A DNA stretch of 64,000 nt from Acutalibacter sp. GTDB taxonomy: Bacteria > Bacillota > Clostridia > Oscillospirales > Acutalibacteraceae. Below, in pieces: positions 10,371-18,949 of the stretch. The translations under genes were made by a program, and so were the position numbers. The notes below the pieces were generated by a model. It saw only the letters and a program-made list of their open reading frames with translations, made no database searches and had not been told where the DNA came from. The stretch spans positions 1 through 64,000 of the forward strand of contig JAFLRP010000107.1 in the NCBI GenBank assembly GCA_022511515.1, given 5' to 3'. The stretch's first letter is position 1; each line of letters opens with the position of its first letter.

Positions 10371-12140
10371 ATGGCAAGAAACAGATTTGACGTAGACGAA
10401 AATCTGGAAACACCGTTTAATATCAAACACCTGCTGCGGGCCGGACAGTATATTGGACGGCACAAGAAAAAGATGATTTTGGCCCTGCTGTATTCCGCCA
10501 TTTCCGCAGCGGCAGGTCTGGTAGGCCCGCTGCTGATCCAGCGCAGCGTGAACGTTTCCATTCCCAACAAGGACTACGGGGAGCTCATACTTCTTTCCAT
10601 TGTGATGCTCGCGGCCATTCTGGTGTCCGTGCTGTTTTCCAAAGTTCGTTCGCAGTACATGATCACAGTGGGGCAGGAGATCATCTATGACATTCGGAAG
10701 GACCTGTTTGAGCATTTGCAGAAGCTGCCTTTCCAGTTCTACGATGACCGTCCCCACGGCAAAATTTTGACTCGTGTCATCAACTATATCAACAGCGTTT
10801 CCGACGCGCTTTCCAACGGCATTATCAACTTTGTGCTGGAAATTTTCAACTTGATTTTGATTGCCGTGTTCATGTTGGTCTGCGACGTGCGGCTGTCTCT
10901 GGTAGTCATGGCCGGCGTGCCCCTCCTCCTGGTGGTGGTGCTGCTGGTCAAGCCCGCCCAGCGCAGAGCGTGGCAGGATGTTTCCAACAAGAGCTCCAAC
11001 CTGAACGCCTACCTCCACGAAAGTCTGGACGGCATGAAGATCACCCAGGCTTTTACCAGAGAAGAGGAAAACGCCGGCATTTACGACAAGCTGAACCAAA
11101 ATTGCAAACGCACCTGGATGAAGGCCCAGTACACTTCCAACCTGATCTGGCTTTCCGTGGACAACATCTCCACCTGGGTGGTGGGGGCCATGTATTTGAC
11201 GGGCTTAATGCTTTTGGGCCCGGCGGTGCAGATCGGCACGTTGATTGCTCTGGCATCCTATGCCTGGCGGTTCTGGCAGCCCATTTTGAGCCTTTCTAAT
11301 CTATACAACACCTTTATCAACGCCGTGGCCTATCTGGAGCGCATCTTTGAGATGATGGACGAACCCGTCACTGTGGACGATGCCCCCGATGCCACAGAGT
11401 TGCCGCCCATCACCGGCGCTGTCAAGTTTGAGGATGTCACTTTCACCTATGACGGCTCGGTGAACGTGCTGGAGCATTTCAATTTGGAAGTCACCCCCGG
11501 CGAATCCATTGCATTAGTCGGTCCCACCGGCGCGGGCAAGACCACCATCGTGAATTTGCTTTCCCGGTTCTACAACATCACCGACGGCAAGCTGCTGCTG
11601 GACGATCACGACATCTCTCAGGTGACCCTGCACTCTCTCCGTTCCCAGATGGGCATCATGCTCCAGGACAGCTTCATCTTCTCCGGCACGATCATGGACA
11701 ATATCCGATACGGCAGGCTGGACGCCACCGACGAAGAGGTCATTGCCGCCGCCAAGACGGTGTGCGCCCACGAGTTCATCAGCCAGATGGAGGACGGTTA
11801 CTACACCCAGGTGAACGAGCGGGGCTCTCGCCTTTCTCAGGGGCAGAAGCAATTGGTGGCCTTTGCCAGAACGCTGCTTTCCGACCCGAAGATTTTGGTG
11901 CTGGACGAGGCCACTTCCTCCATCGACGCCAAAACGGAGCGGATGCTGCAGGAGGGCTTGCAGGCGCTGCTCAAGGGGCGTACCTCCTTCATCATCGCCC
12001 ACCGGCTTTCCACCATCAAGAACTGTGACCGCATCCTGTACATTTCCGATAAGGGCATTGTGGAAGCGGGCACTCACGAGACGCTTTTGGAGCAGCACGG
12101 CAAGTATTATCAGCTCTACACCGCTCAGGTAGAAGACTGA
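10371..12140 (+). CDS. ABC exporter half-transporter, canonical site
   Basis: GPTGAGKTT, LSQGQKQLVAFARTL, LVLDEATSSID. Confidence 0.92.
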   Translation: MARNRFDVDENLETPFNIKHLLRAGQYIGRHKKKMILALLYSAISAAAGLVGPLLIQRSVNVSIPNKDYGELILLSIVMLAAILVSVLFSKVRSQYMITVGQEIIYDIRKDLFEHLQKLPFQFYDDRPHGKILTRVINYINSVSDALSNGIINFVLEIFNLILIAVFMLVCDVRLSLVVMAGVPLLLVVVLLVKPAQRRAWQDVSNKSSNLNAYLHESLDGMKITQAFTREEENAGIYDKLNQNCKRTWMKAQYTSNLIWLSVDNISTWVVGAMYLTGLMLLGPAVQIGTLIALASYAWRFWQPILSLSNLYNTFINAVAYLERIFEMMDEPVTVDDAPDATELPPITGAVKFEDVTFTYDGSVNVLEHFNLEVTPGESIALVGPTGAGKTTIVNLLSRFYNITDGKLLLDDHDISQVTLHSLRSQMGIMLQDSFIFSGTIMDNIRYGRLDATDEEVIAAAKTVCAHEFISQMEDGYYTQVNERGSRLSQGQKQLVAFARTLLSDPKILVLDEATSSIDAKTERMLQEGLQALLKGRTSFIIAHRLSTIKNCDRILYISDKGIVEAGTHETLLEQHGKYYQLYTAQVED

Positions 12141-12147
12141 TTAAGGC

Positions 12148-12275
12148 GGAAGTTTCCCCGTAGGGAAACTTTGGGAGATAGCCGTTAGGCTATCTCCTGC
12201 ACAATGTAGAAGATTGATGAAAACGGAAGTTCGTTTCTGACGAACTTCGGGAGATAGCCCCCGAGCTATCTTCCG
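12148..12275. repeat. array of four hairpin modules (types A, D, B, D)
   Basis: agtttccc-cgta-gggaaact; ggagatagcc-gtta-ggctatctcc; gaagttcgt-ttctg-acgaacttc; ggagatagc..gctatcttcc. Confidence 0.65.
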
Positions 12276-12321
12276 TATAACGTGGAAGCTGATTCATACC
12301 GCAAATTGTTGCAAAGAAAAG

Positions 12322-12352
12322 GGAACCGAAGCGGCTGCTTCGGTTCCTTTCT
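12322..12352. terminator. bidirectional terminator between ABC exporter and spo0A
   Basis: ggaaccgaagc-ggct-gcttcggttcctttctttg. Confidence 0.65.
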
Positions 12353-12466
12353 TTGCCATATTTTGTAGAGAAATGAAAAATTTTTTCAAGAAACTGTGTT
12401 TCCTCCCACATTTCGACAAAATACTCTGTTGAACTGTGATAGACTTAAACTGTTGCGGGCCGACGG

Positions 12467-13231
12467 TTATGAGGCGCTGGCCATTTGCAGGCAAAGCTTG
12501 TCAGCGATCATGGCAATAAATTCACTGTTGGTGGGCTTTCCGCGGGTGTTGTGGATGGTATAGCCGAAGTAGGAGTTCAGCACGTCCACATCGCCCCGGT
12601 CCCACGCCACCTCGATGGCGTGGCGGATGGCACGCTCTACCCGGGAGCTGGTGGTGCTGTACTGCTTGGCCACGCTGGGGTAAAGCTGCTTGGTGACGGC
12701 GTTGATGATTTCAGGCGTTTCGATGGCCATCATGATGGAATCCCGCAGGTAGTGATAGCCCTTGATGTGGGCGGGCACGCCGATTTGATGCAAAATTTCC
12801 GTGACCTGCATCCGCAGTCCGGGACTGACCGGCTCAGCGCTGAAATGCTTCCCCCGCACGGAGTACAGGGAGAAGATGCGGTCGATCATCTGTCCTTTGT
12901 CATAGGGAGAAATGGCAAAGTATGCCGCGCCGGCGGCGGCGACCTCGTGCTCCCATAGTGGGTTTCCGCTGGTGGCGGTCACTATGTACATAGGCTTGGG
13001 AATGGAAGAATCCTGGGCTGCGGCATTCATGACGCCAATGGCGTCCATCTCCGGCATGAATAGTTCCATGATGACGATATGGGGATGCTCTTTTGTGATC
13101 CTCGTGAGCAGCTCGCGGCCGTTTCGATTGACGAAAATGGGTTTCAATCCCTGCTGGGAAAGCTTTTGCAGGTGATCTCGATCCCATTCGCCCTCTTCCG
13201 AACTGATCATGATTTTTGTTTCCTTTTCCAT
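12467..13231 (-). CDS. spo0A: Spo0A sporulation master regulator with degenerate receiver
   Basis: C-terminal [14 protein letters not shown]...[18 protein letters not shown]...[15 protein letters not shown]; adjacent to spoIVB. Confidence 0.93.
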   Translation of the reverse strand: MEKETKIMISSEEGEWDRDHLQKLSQQGLKPIFVNRNGRELLTRITKEHPHIVIMELFMPEMDAIGVMNAAAQDSSIPKPMYIVTATSGNPLWEHEVAAAGAAYFAISPYDKGQMIDRIFSLYSVRGKHFSAEPVSPGLRMQVTEILHQIGVPAHIKGYHYLRDSIMMAIETPEIINAVTKQLYPSVAKQYSTTSSRVERAIRHAIEVAWDRGDVDVLNSYFGYTIHNTRGKPTNSEFIAMIADKLCLQMASAS

Positions 13232-13380
13232 GAGGTACCTCCTGTAAGTATTGTAGTGAATAAAGTTTACCTTAAAAAACGAAAACTTGCAAGGGGTTTC
13301 CCCAAAAAAAGTAGAAAAACATCCTGCCGAATTTCAGCGAAAAATTGAAGAACAAGCGGGAATATTGTGTTCTGATATTT

Positions 13381-13387
13381 TTCGACA
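13381..13387 (-). promoter_or_regulatory. 0A-box (TGTCGAA on minus strand) upstream of spo0A
   Basis: ttcgaca in context tttttcgacacac = GTGTGTCGAAAAA. Confidence 0.5.
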
Positions 13388-13539
13388 CACTATATATTGG
13401 AGTTTTTGGGAGGATTCTTTCCTTCTAACTGTTTTTTAAATGAAATTGAAATTATTTTTCAAGATAAAAATGCGAAAGTTTATAACAAAAATATAAGTCA
13501 TACATCATGGAATGTTTAAGTGATAAATATAGGAATATC

Positions 13540-13568
13540 GAGCAGGGCGGAAAAGTTCCGCCCTGCTC
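13540..13568. terminator. strong hairpin downstream of spoIVB
   Basis: gagcagggcggaa-aag-ttccgccctgctc. Confidence 0.55.
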
Positions 13569-13585
13569 TGTGTCGTTCCGTTGGA

Positions 13586-14674
13586 TCAGGAAGCCAGCTT
13601 CTCTTCTTCCGATTCCCCCGCAGCCATGCGGGTCTGCTCCAGCATGGTTTCCGCGAAAATGCCGTACCCCGCAGTGGGGTCATCGGTGAACACATGGGTC
13701 ACGGCCCCGGCCAGTTTGCCATTCTGGAAAATGGGTGAGCCACTCATTCCCTGAATGATGCCGCCGGTCAGCTCCAGGAGCCTGGGGTCAGTCACCTTGA
13801 CCACCAGATTCTTGGTGAGCTGATTTTTCGCGCTGATGCGCTCGATCTCTGCGTCGTAGTACCGGGGACCTCTTTCATCCAGAGAGACCAGGATCTGCAC
13901 CGGACCGCAGACCACGTCCTCTCTGGATAAAACCTCCACTTCCCGTCCTGTGGGGATCTCACGGAGCGTACCGTACACGCCGGTCTCGTTGTTCACAAGG
14001 AGCTGCCCCAGCGCTTCCTCCGAGGAAAAGTACCCCTTGAGCTGACCGGGATGATCCCTCTCGCCCTTCAAAATGCCGCAGAGCTGAATGGGTGCAGGCT
14101 CGCCCCGTTTCAGGGACATCAATCCGCTGGTGTCCATATCGCAGATGCCGTGGCCCAATCCGGCAAAGCTGCCGGATTGCGGGTCGTAGAAGGTCAGCGT
14201 GCCGATGCCTGCGGCGCTGTCCCGTACCCACATGCCCGTTTTGAAAGAACCGTCCCCCAGAACGGGCGTCACTGTAGTTTCAAAAACCTTCTCACCTCGG
14301 CGGATCTGCAGTCCAATGGGCTCTCCTTCGCTCCTGCCAATGAGGTTGGCCAGTACGCCGTTGCCGGTGATGGCGGTTCCATTGGCCGTGAGCAGATAGT
14401 CGCCGGGCTTGATCCCGGCGTCAGCGGCAGGACAGCAAATGCCGTTTTCCGTATAAATATCGGAAAGAGAGGCAACAATAACACCGTCCGTAAACAGTTT
14501 GATGCCGAAGGCACTGCCCAGAGGGATCACGGCGTTTTCAGAAGAAATGGACGTTTCCGCCGCTCCTGCGGTTTCAAACGTTTGTAGCTGAGGGACTTGC
14601 TTCCCGCCTAAGAGAGAAGCTTCCATGACGTTCGGATCGGTCTCCGGCGGCTTTAGAAAGCTCAGGGCGGCCAC
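13586..14674 (-). CDS. spoIVB: SpoIVB serine peptidase (PDZ + SpoIVB protease)
   Basis: PDZ region, GLGHGICDMDTSG, GMSGSPIFQNGKLAGAVTHVFTDDPTAGYGIF; next to spo0A; GTG start in track, true start uncertain. Confidence 0.92.
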   Translation of the reverse strand: MAALSFLKPPETDPNVMEASLLGGKQVPQLQTFETAGAAETSISSENAVIPLGSAFGIKLFTDGVIVASLSDIYTENGICCPAADAGIKPGDYLLTANGTAITGNGVLANLIGRSEGEPIGLQIRRGEKVFETTVTPVLGDGSFKTGMWVRDSAAGIGTLTFYDPQSGSFAGLGHGICDMDTSGLMSLKRGEPAPIQLCGILKGERDHPGQLKGYFSSEEALGQLLVNNETGVYGTLREIPTGREVEVLSREDVVCGPVQILVSLDERGPRYYDAEIERISAKNQLTKNLVVKVTDPRLLELTGGIIQGMSGSPIFQNGKLAGAVTHVFTDDPTAGYGIFAETMLEQTRMAAGESEEEKLAS

Positions 14675-14857
14675 AATACAAAGGGTGCAGCCAACGCTCA
14701 GAGAAAATGTCCGAATGCCATTGCAAAAAGAATTTTTATTCTGTTTGATATGGTTTCATCTCTTTTCAGGGCGCAGATTGAAAACAGCCTTTTTGCCGTT
14801 TTCTGTCCCGCTACTTACTTTGCCACCCGGTCTGAAAAATATTTTGGCAACTAATTA

Positions 14858-14946
14858 CGCCCCTGCACAAAGGATGCAGGGGCGAGAATTTTTGGTCTGC
14901 CCGGCTATTGGATGTTGGCCGCGCGCCTATGGACGCCATTCAATAG
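14858..14946. repeat. two consecutive inverted repeats in a divergent intergenic region
   Basis: cgcccctgca-caaagga-tgcaggggcg and ctattgga...ttcaatag. Confidence 0.4.
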
Positions 14947-15249
14947 AGGGACAGTATGTGAGGGGAGTGATGAAAGAGAAATGCTGAGAAATTTCCAATA
15001 TTTTCAAGGCGATATCCCTTTCTATGACATTAGTATACCCCGGAATTGTGAAGGAAGCATCAGCAGATTTTTAAGTTTTCATCAGGAAATTGTGAACAGA
15101 AAGGGAAGGAATTGTAAAAAATCGGGACATCATTCGGCCCTTGCTTGATTTTGCCAGAGGAAAGCGAGGTTTTTTATTGAAATAGATCGCGCTTTGTGTT
15201 AAAATAATTAAGTTGTATTTTTTGAAGATATCCGCAAAAGGACCTGAAT

Positions 15250-15930
15250 ATGGAAGTAAAAGACAACAAAATCACCGTGATCTGCGGACATTACGGCTGC
15301 GGCAAAACCAATCTGACCTTGAATCTTGCCCTGCGGGCGGCGGAGACCGGCAAAAAAGTCACCGTGGTGGATATGGACATCGTCAATCCCTATTTTCGTT
15401 CCTCCGAGTATAGGGAACTGTTGGAAAAAAGGGGCATTCGGCTGATCGCCCCGGTGTTTGCCGGCACCACACTGGACACGCCCACCCTGCCGCCGGACAT
15501 CGCTTCCATTTTTGAAGAAGATCGCGGAACGGTACTCATTGACGCCGGGGGAGACGACGCGGGCGTCACTGCTTTGGGCGGACTTCATGAGCGGTTGGAA
15601 GCGGCGGGGTACGACATGCTGTACGTGATTAACCGCTGCCGGGTGCTGTCCCAAACCCCTGAGGAAGCAGCGGGACTACTGAAAGAAATTGAAAGCGCTT
15701 CCCGGTTAAAGGCCTGCGGCATTGTGAACAATTCTCATTTGGGCGTGGAGACCACGTTAGAGACGCTTTTGGAGGCCCTGCCCTTTGCTGAAAAGACCGC
15801 AGAGCTCACGGGGCTGCCTCTGCTTTGCTCCACCGCCCCGGATTTTTCCATTGAAAAAGGTGAACCTTTGCCGGAGGGATTTTTCACGATCAAACGGCTG
15901 GTGAAATTTTTCTGGGAAGAGGAACATTGA
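15250..15930 (+). CDS. MinD/ParA-like P-loop ATPase
   Basis: GHYGCGKTNLTLNLA, VVDMDIVNPYFRS, VLIDAGGDD. Confidence 0.75.
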   Translation: MEVKDNKITVICGHYGCGKTNLTLNLALRAAETGKKVTVVDMDIVNPYFRSSEYRELLEKRGIRLIAPVFAGTTLDTPTLPPDIASIFEEDRGTVLIDAGGDDAGVTALGGLHERLEAAGYDMLYVINRCRVLSQTPEEAAGLLKEIESASRLKACGIVNNSHLGVETTLETLLEALPFAEKTAELTGLPLLCSTAPDFSIEKGEPLPEGFFTIKRLVKFFWEEEH

Positions 15931-16045
15931 TTTTACTGATTAGAAGCCGGCGGAAGTGAGACAAAAACTTGCTGTTATCAGAAAGCTGATCACTGGAAGT
16001 CAGTGAAGAGGAGATTACTAACTATAAAGATAGGAGGCAAAAAAT

Positions 16046-16252
16046 ATGGCAAAGATTACGGTAGATGAAACGGTCTGCAAGGGCTGCTCCATGTGCGTGA
16101 ATGCCTGTCCCTTGAAAATCATTGCGCTTTGCAAGGATGTGCTGAACGCCAAGGGTTACCACCCGGCAAGGCTGATGGAGCCCGACAAGTGCGTGGGCTG
16201 TGCGGCCTGCGCCACCATGTGCCCGGACACGGCTATCACAGTTGAGAAATGA
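16046..16252 (+). CDS. 4Fe-4S ferredoxin subunit of 2-oxoacid:ferredoxin oxidoreductase
   Basis: CKGCSMCVNACP and CVGCAACATMCP motifs; operon context. Confidence 0.92.
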   Translation: MAKITVDETVCKGCSMCVNACPLKIIALCKDVLNAKGYHPARLMEPDKCVGCAACATMCPDTAITVEK

Positions 16253-16282
16253 AAAAATCTTTTCAGTAAGGAAGTGGAAACT

Positions 16283-17335
16283 ATGTCTGAGAAAGTCCTA
16301 ATGAAAGGCAACGAGGCCCTGGCGGAGGCTGCTATCCGGGCGGGATGCCACCATTTCTTCGGCTATCCCATCACCCCCCAGACGGAGCTTGCCGCGTACA
16401 TGGCAAAGCGTATGCCCAAGGTAGGCGGTACATATTTGCAGGCGGAATCGGAGATTGCCGCTATCAACATGGTGCTGGGCGCTTCCGCCGCCGGTATTCG
16501 TGCCATGACCTCCTCCTCCTCTCCCGGCGTGAGCCTGAAAAGCGAGGGCATTTCCTATATGGCGGGGTCTGACCTGCCGGCGTTGATCATCAATGTTCAG
16601 CGGGGCGGCCCGGGTTTGGGCGGCATCCAGCCCTCTCAGGCGGATTACTGGCAGGCCACAAAAGCCGGCGGCCACGGCGATTATCAGATTTTGGTGTTCG
16701 CCCCCTCCACCGTTCAGGAAATGGTGGATTTGGTCTCCGACGCCTTTGACCTGGCAGACAAGTACCGGATGCCCTCCATGATTTTGGCAGACGGCATGCT
16801 GGGCCAGATGATGGAGCCGGTGGTTTTGCCGGAGGAAGGGGCGAAAGCCCCCGTGGAAAAACCCTGGGCGGCCTGCGGGCACGAAAACAAGAGGGAGCAC
16901 AATGTCATCAACTCCCTGTACCTGACCCCGGAAAAGCTGGAAACGCTGGTACTGGAGCGGTATGAGCGGTATGAGATCATCCGAAAGAACGAGCAGCGGG
17001 CAGAGGAATATCTGACCGACGACGCCGACCTCATCGTGGTGGCCTACGGCGCGTCTGCCCGTGTGGCGAGAAGCGCTGTCAACAGCCTGAGGGAGCAGGG
17101 AAAGAAAGTGGGCTTGATCCGTCCCATCACCCTGTGGCCCTTCCCGGTGGATACGTTAAAGAAAGCCGCTGCCCACACCAAGCAGATGCTGGTGGTGGAA
17201 ATGAGCATGGGACAGATGGTGGACGACGTGAAGCTCAGCGTGGATTGCAAAATCCCCGTCAGCTTCTACGGGCGCACCGGCGGCATGATCCCCACCCCGG
17301 CCGCGGTCCGGGCGGAGATCGAAAAGCTGCTGTAA
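16283..17335 (+). CDS. 2-oxoacid:ferredoxin oxidoreductase alpha subunit (VorB/KorA type)
   Basis: KGNEALAEAAIRAGCHHFFGYPITPQTE; operon. Confidence 0.92.
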   Translation: MSEKVLMKGNEALAEAAIRAGCHHFFGYPITPQTELAAYMAKRMPKVGGTYLQAESEIAAINMVLGASAAGIRAMTSSSSPGVSLKSEGISYMAGSDLPALIINVQRGGPGLGGIQPSQADYWQATKAGGHGDYQILVFAPSTVQEMVDLVSDAFDLADKYRMPSMILADGMLGQMMEPVVLPEEGAKAPVEKPWAACGHENKREHNVINSLYLTPEKLETLVLERYERYEIIRKNEQRAEEYLTDDADLIVVAYGASARVARSAVNSLREQGKKVGLIRPITLWPFPVDTLKKAAAHTKQMLVVEMSMGQMVDDVKLSVDCKIPVSFYGRTGGMIPTPAAVRAEIEKLL

Positions 17336-17370
17336 AACTGCTTGAAAACAGAGAGAAGGGAAGTTATCCT

Positions 17371-18144
17371 ATGGCTATCGTATTTCAGAAACCTCATGCC
17401 CTGACAGACGCGCCTTTGCACTACTGCCCCGGCTGTACCCACGGCATCGTTCACCGGCTGGTGGCACAGGCCTTGGATGAGTTGGGCGTAGAGGGGAAGA
17501 CCGTAGGTGTGGCCTCGGTGGGCTGCTCCGTCATGAGCTATGACTATTTCGCCTGCGATATGGTGGAGGCCCCCCACGGCAGAGCGCAGGCGGTTGCCAC
17601 CGGCATCAAGCGGGCAAGACCGGAAAATGTGGTGTTCACCTATCAGGGGGACGGCGACCTGGCAGCTATCGGCACGGCGGAGACGGTCCACGCTGCCACC
17701 AGAGGGGAAAATATCACCGTCATCTTTATCAATAACGCCATTTACGGCATGACCGGCGGGCAGATGGCTCCCACCTCTCTGCCGGGACAGATTACCCAGA
17801 CCACGCCTTACGGCAGAGACACCAACACTGCCGGCTACCCCGTGCGGGTCTGCGAGCTGCTGTCCACTCTGGACGGCGTAGCCTTTGCCCAGCGGGTGAC
17901 GGTCAGCGACGTGAAAAACGTGAACATCGCCCGGCAGGCCATTAAGAAAGCATTCCAGAATCAGATTGACGGAAAGGGCTACTCCATCGTGGAAGTCCTC
18001 TCCACCTGTCCCACCAACTGGGGACTGTCCCCGGTGGAAGCGGTCAAATGGATGAACGAGAACATGATCCCCTACTATCCTTTGGGCGTGTATAAGGATG
18101 TGGCAGAAGGCGTGAAAGTCGTTCAGAAAGGGGGCAAGAGTTAA
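17371..18144 (+). CDS. 2-oxoacid:ferredoxin oxidoreductase beta subunit (TPP-binding)
   Basis: HYCPGCTHGI, TPP motif GDGDLAAIG...NNAIYGMTGGQMAPT. Confidence 0.92.
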   Translation: MAIVFQKPHALTDAPLHYCPGCTHGIVHRLVAQALDELGVEGKTVGVASVGCSVMSYDYFACDMVEAPHGRAQAVATGIKRARPENVVFTYQGDGDLAAIGTAETVHAATRGENITVIFINNAIYGMTGGQMAPTSLPGQITQTTPYGRDTNTAGYPVRVCELLSTLDGVAFAQRVTVSDVKNVNIARQAIKKAFQNQIDGKGYSIVEVLSTCPTNWGLSPVEAVKWMNENMIPYYPLGVYKDVAEGVKVVQKGGKS

Positions 18145-18319
18145 AATAAATTTTAACTCTCGGTTTTGTGGCCTTTGCACATCACAAAAGTTCGTCCGAA
18201 GACGAACTTCGTGAAGTTTCCCGTGGGGAAACTTTTGGAGACTGATGACGGCAATTTTGCTCCGCAAAACCGGCCCCAATTCCCGAAGAAAGGAGGCTTT
18301 CGCTAAAGCGAAAGCAATG
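18138..18319 (+). repeat. hairpin cassette 1 (modules E-F-B-A-G-C)
   Basis: gagttaaaa-taaa-ttttaactc; ttttgtg..cacaaaa; aagttcgtc-cgaa-gacgaactt; aagtttccc-gtg-gggaaactt; aattcccgaagaaagg; gctttcgc-taaa-gcgaaagc-aATG. Confidence 0.75.
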
Positions 18320-18889
18320 ATTATAAGCATGAAAAATCTCAACATGATTTTCGCGGGCTTCGGCGGACAGGGCGTGCTGTTTGCCGGAAAGGTGGCCGCC
18401 TATGCCGGGCTCATCCAGAACCGGGAAATCTCCTGGCTGCCCTCCTATGGCCCGGAAATGCGGGGCGGCACGGCAAATTGCAGCGTTTGTATCTCCGACG
18501 AGCCCATCGGCTCCCCGCTGGTGACGAACCCCAACGTGCTGGTGGCCATGAACCTGCCCTCGCTGGATAAATTCATCGACGCGGTAGAGCCCGGCGGCAC
18601 GGTGCTGGTGGACAGCGCCCTCATCGACAAAAAGGTGGAGCGCACGGATGTGAACGTCCACTATATCCCGGCTTCCGCCATGGCGGAGGAGCAGGGTCTC
18701 AAGGGCCTTGCCAATATGATCTTGATCGGCAAGCTGTTCCGCACAGTGTGCTGCGCTGAAGGCGACTACGGCTTCTGCACCGAGGAAGTGCTGGATCAGG
18801 CCATTCAGAAATGCGTCCCCGCCCGAAAAGCGGAAATGCTGGACTTCAACCGCAAGGCGGTACAGCTTGGCGCGGAGTATAACGGCTGA
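18317..18889 (+). CDS. 2-oxoacid:ferredoxin oxidoreductase gamma subunit
   Basis: [11 protein letters not shown]-like [26 protein letters not shown]; start 18317 or 18329. Confidence 0.9.
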   Translation: MIISMKNLNMIFAGFGGQGVLFAGKVAAYAGLIQNREISWLPSYGPEMRGGTANCSVCISDEPIGSPLVTNPNVLVAMNLPSLDKFIDAVEPGGTVLVDSALIDKKVERTDVNVHYIPASAMAEEQGLKGLANMILIGKLFRTVCCAEGDYGFCTEEVLDQAIQKCVPARKAEMLDFNRKAVQLGAEYNG

Positions 18890-18904
18890 TCTCCGAACAA
18901 AAAG

Positions 18905-18938
18905 AAAACGGACGAAGCAACATGCCTCGTCCGTTTTT
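18905..18938 (+). terminator. intrinsic terminator
   Basis: aaaacggacga-agcaacatgcc-tcgtccgtttttat. Confidence 0.7.
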
Positions 18939-18949
18939 ATGTTGTCTGA

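Noticed and set aside
8679-11099. 806-aa minus-strand ORF opposite the ABC exporters
   Set aside because: His/Gln/Gly-rich shadow translation of well-supported plus-strand genes; no family motifs.
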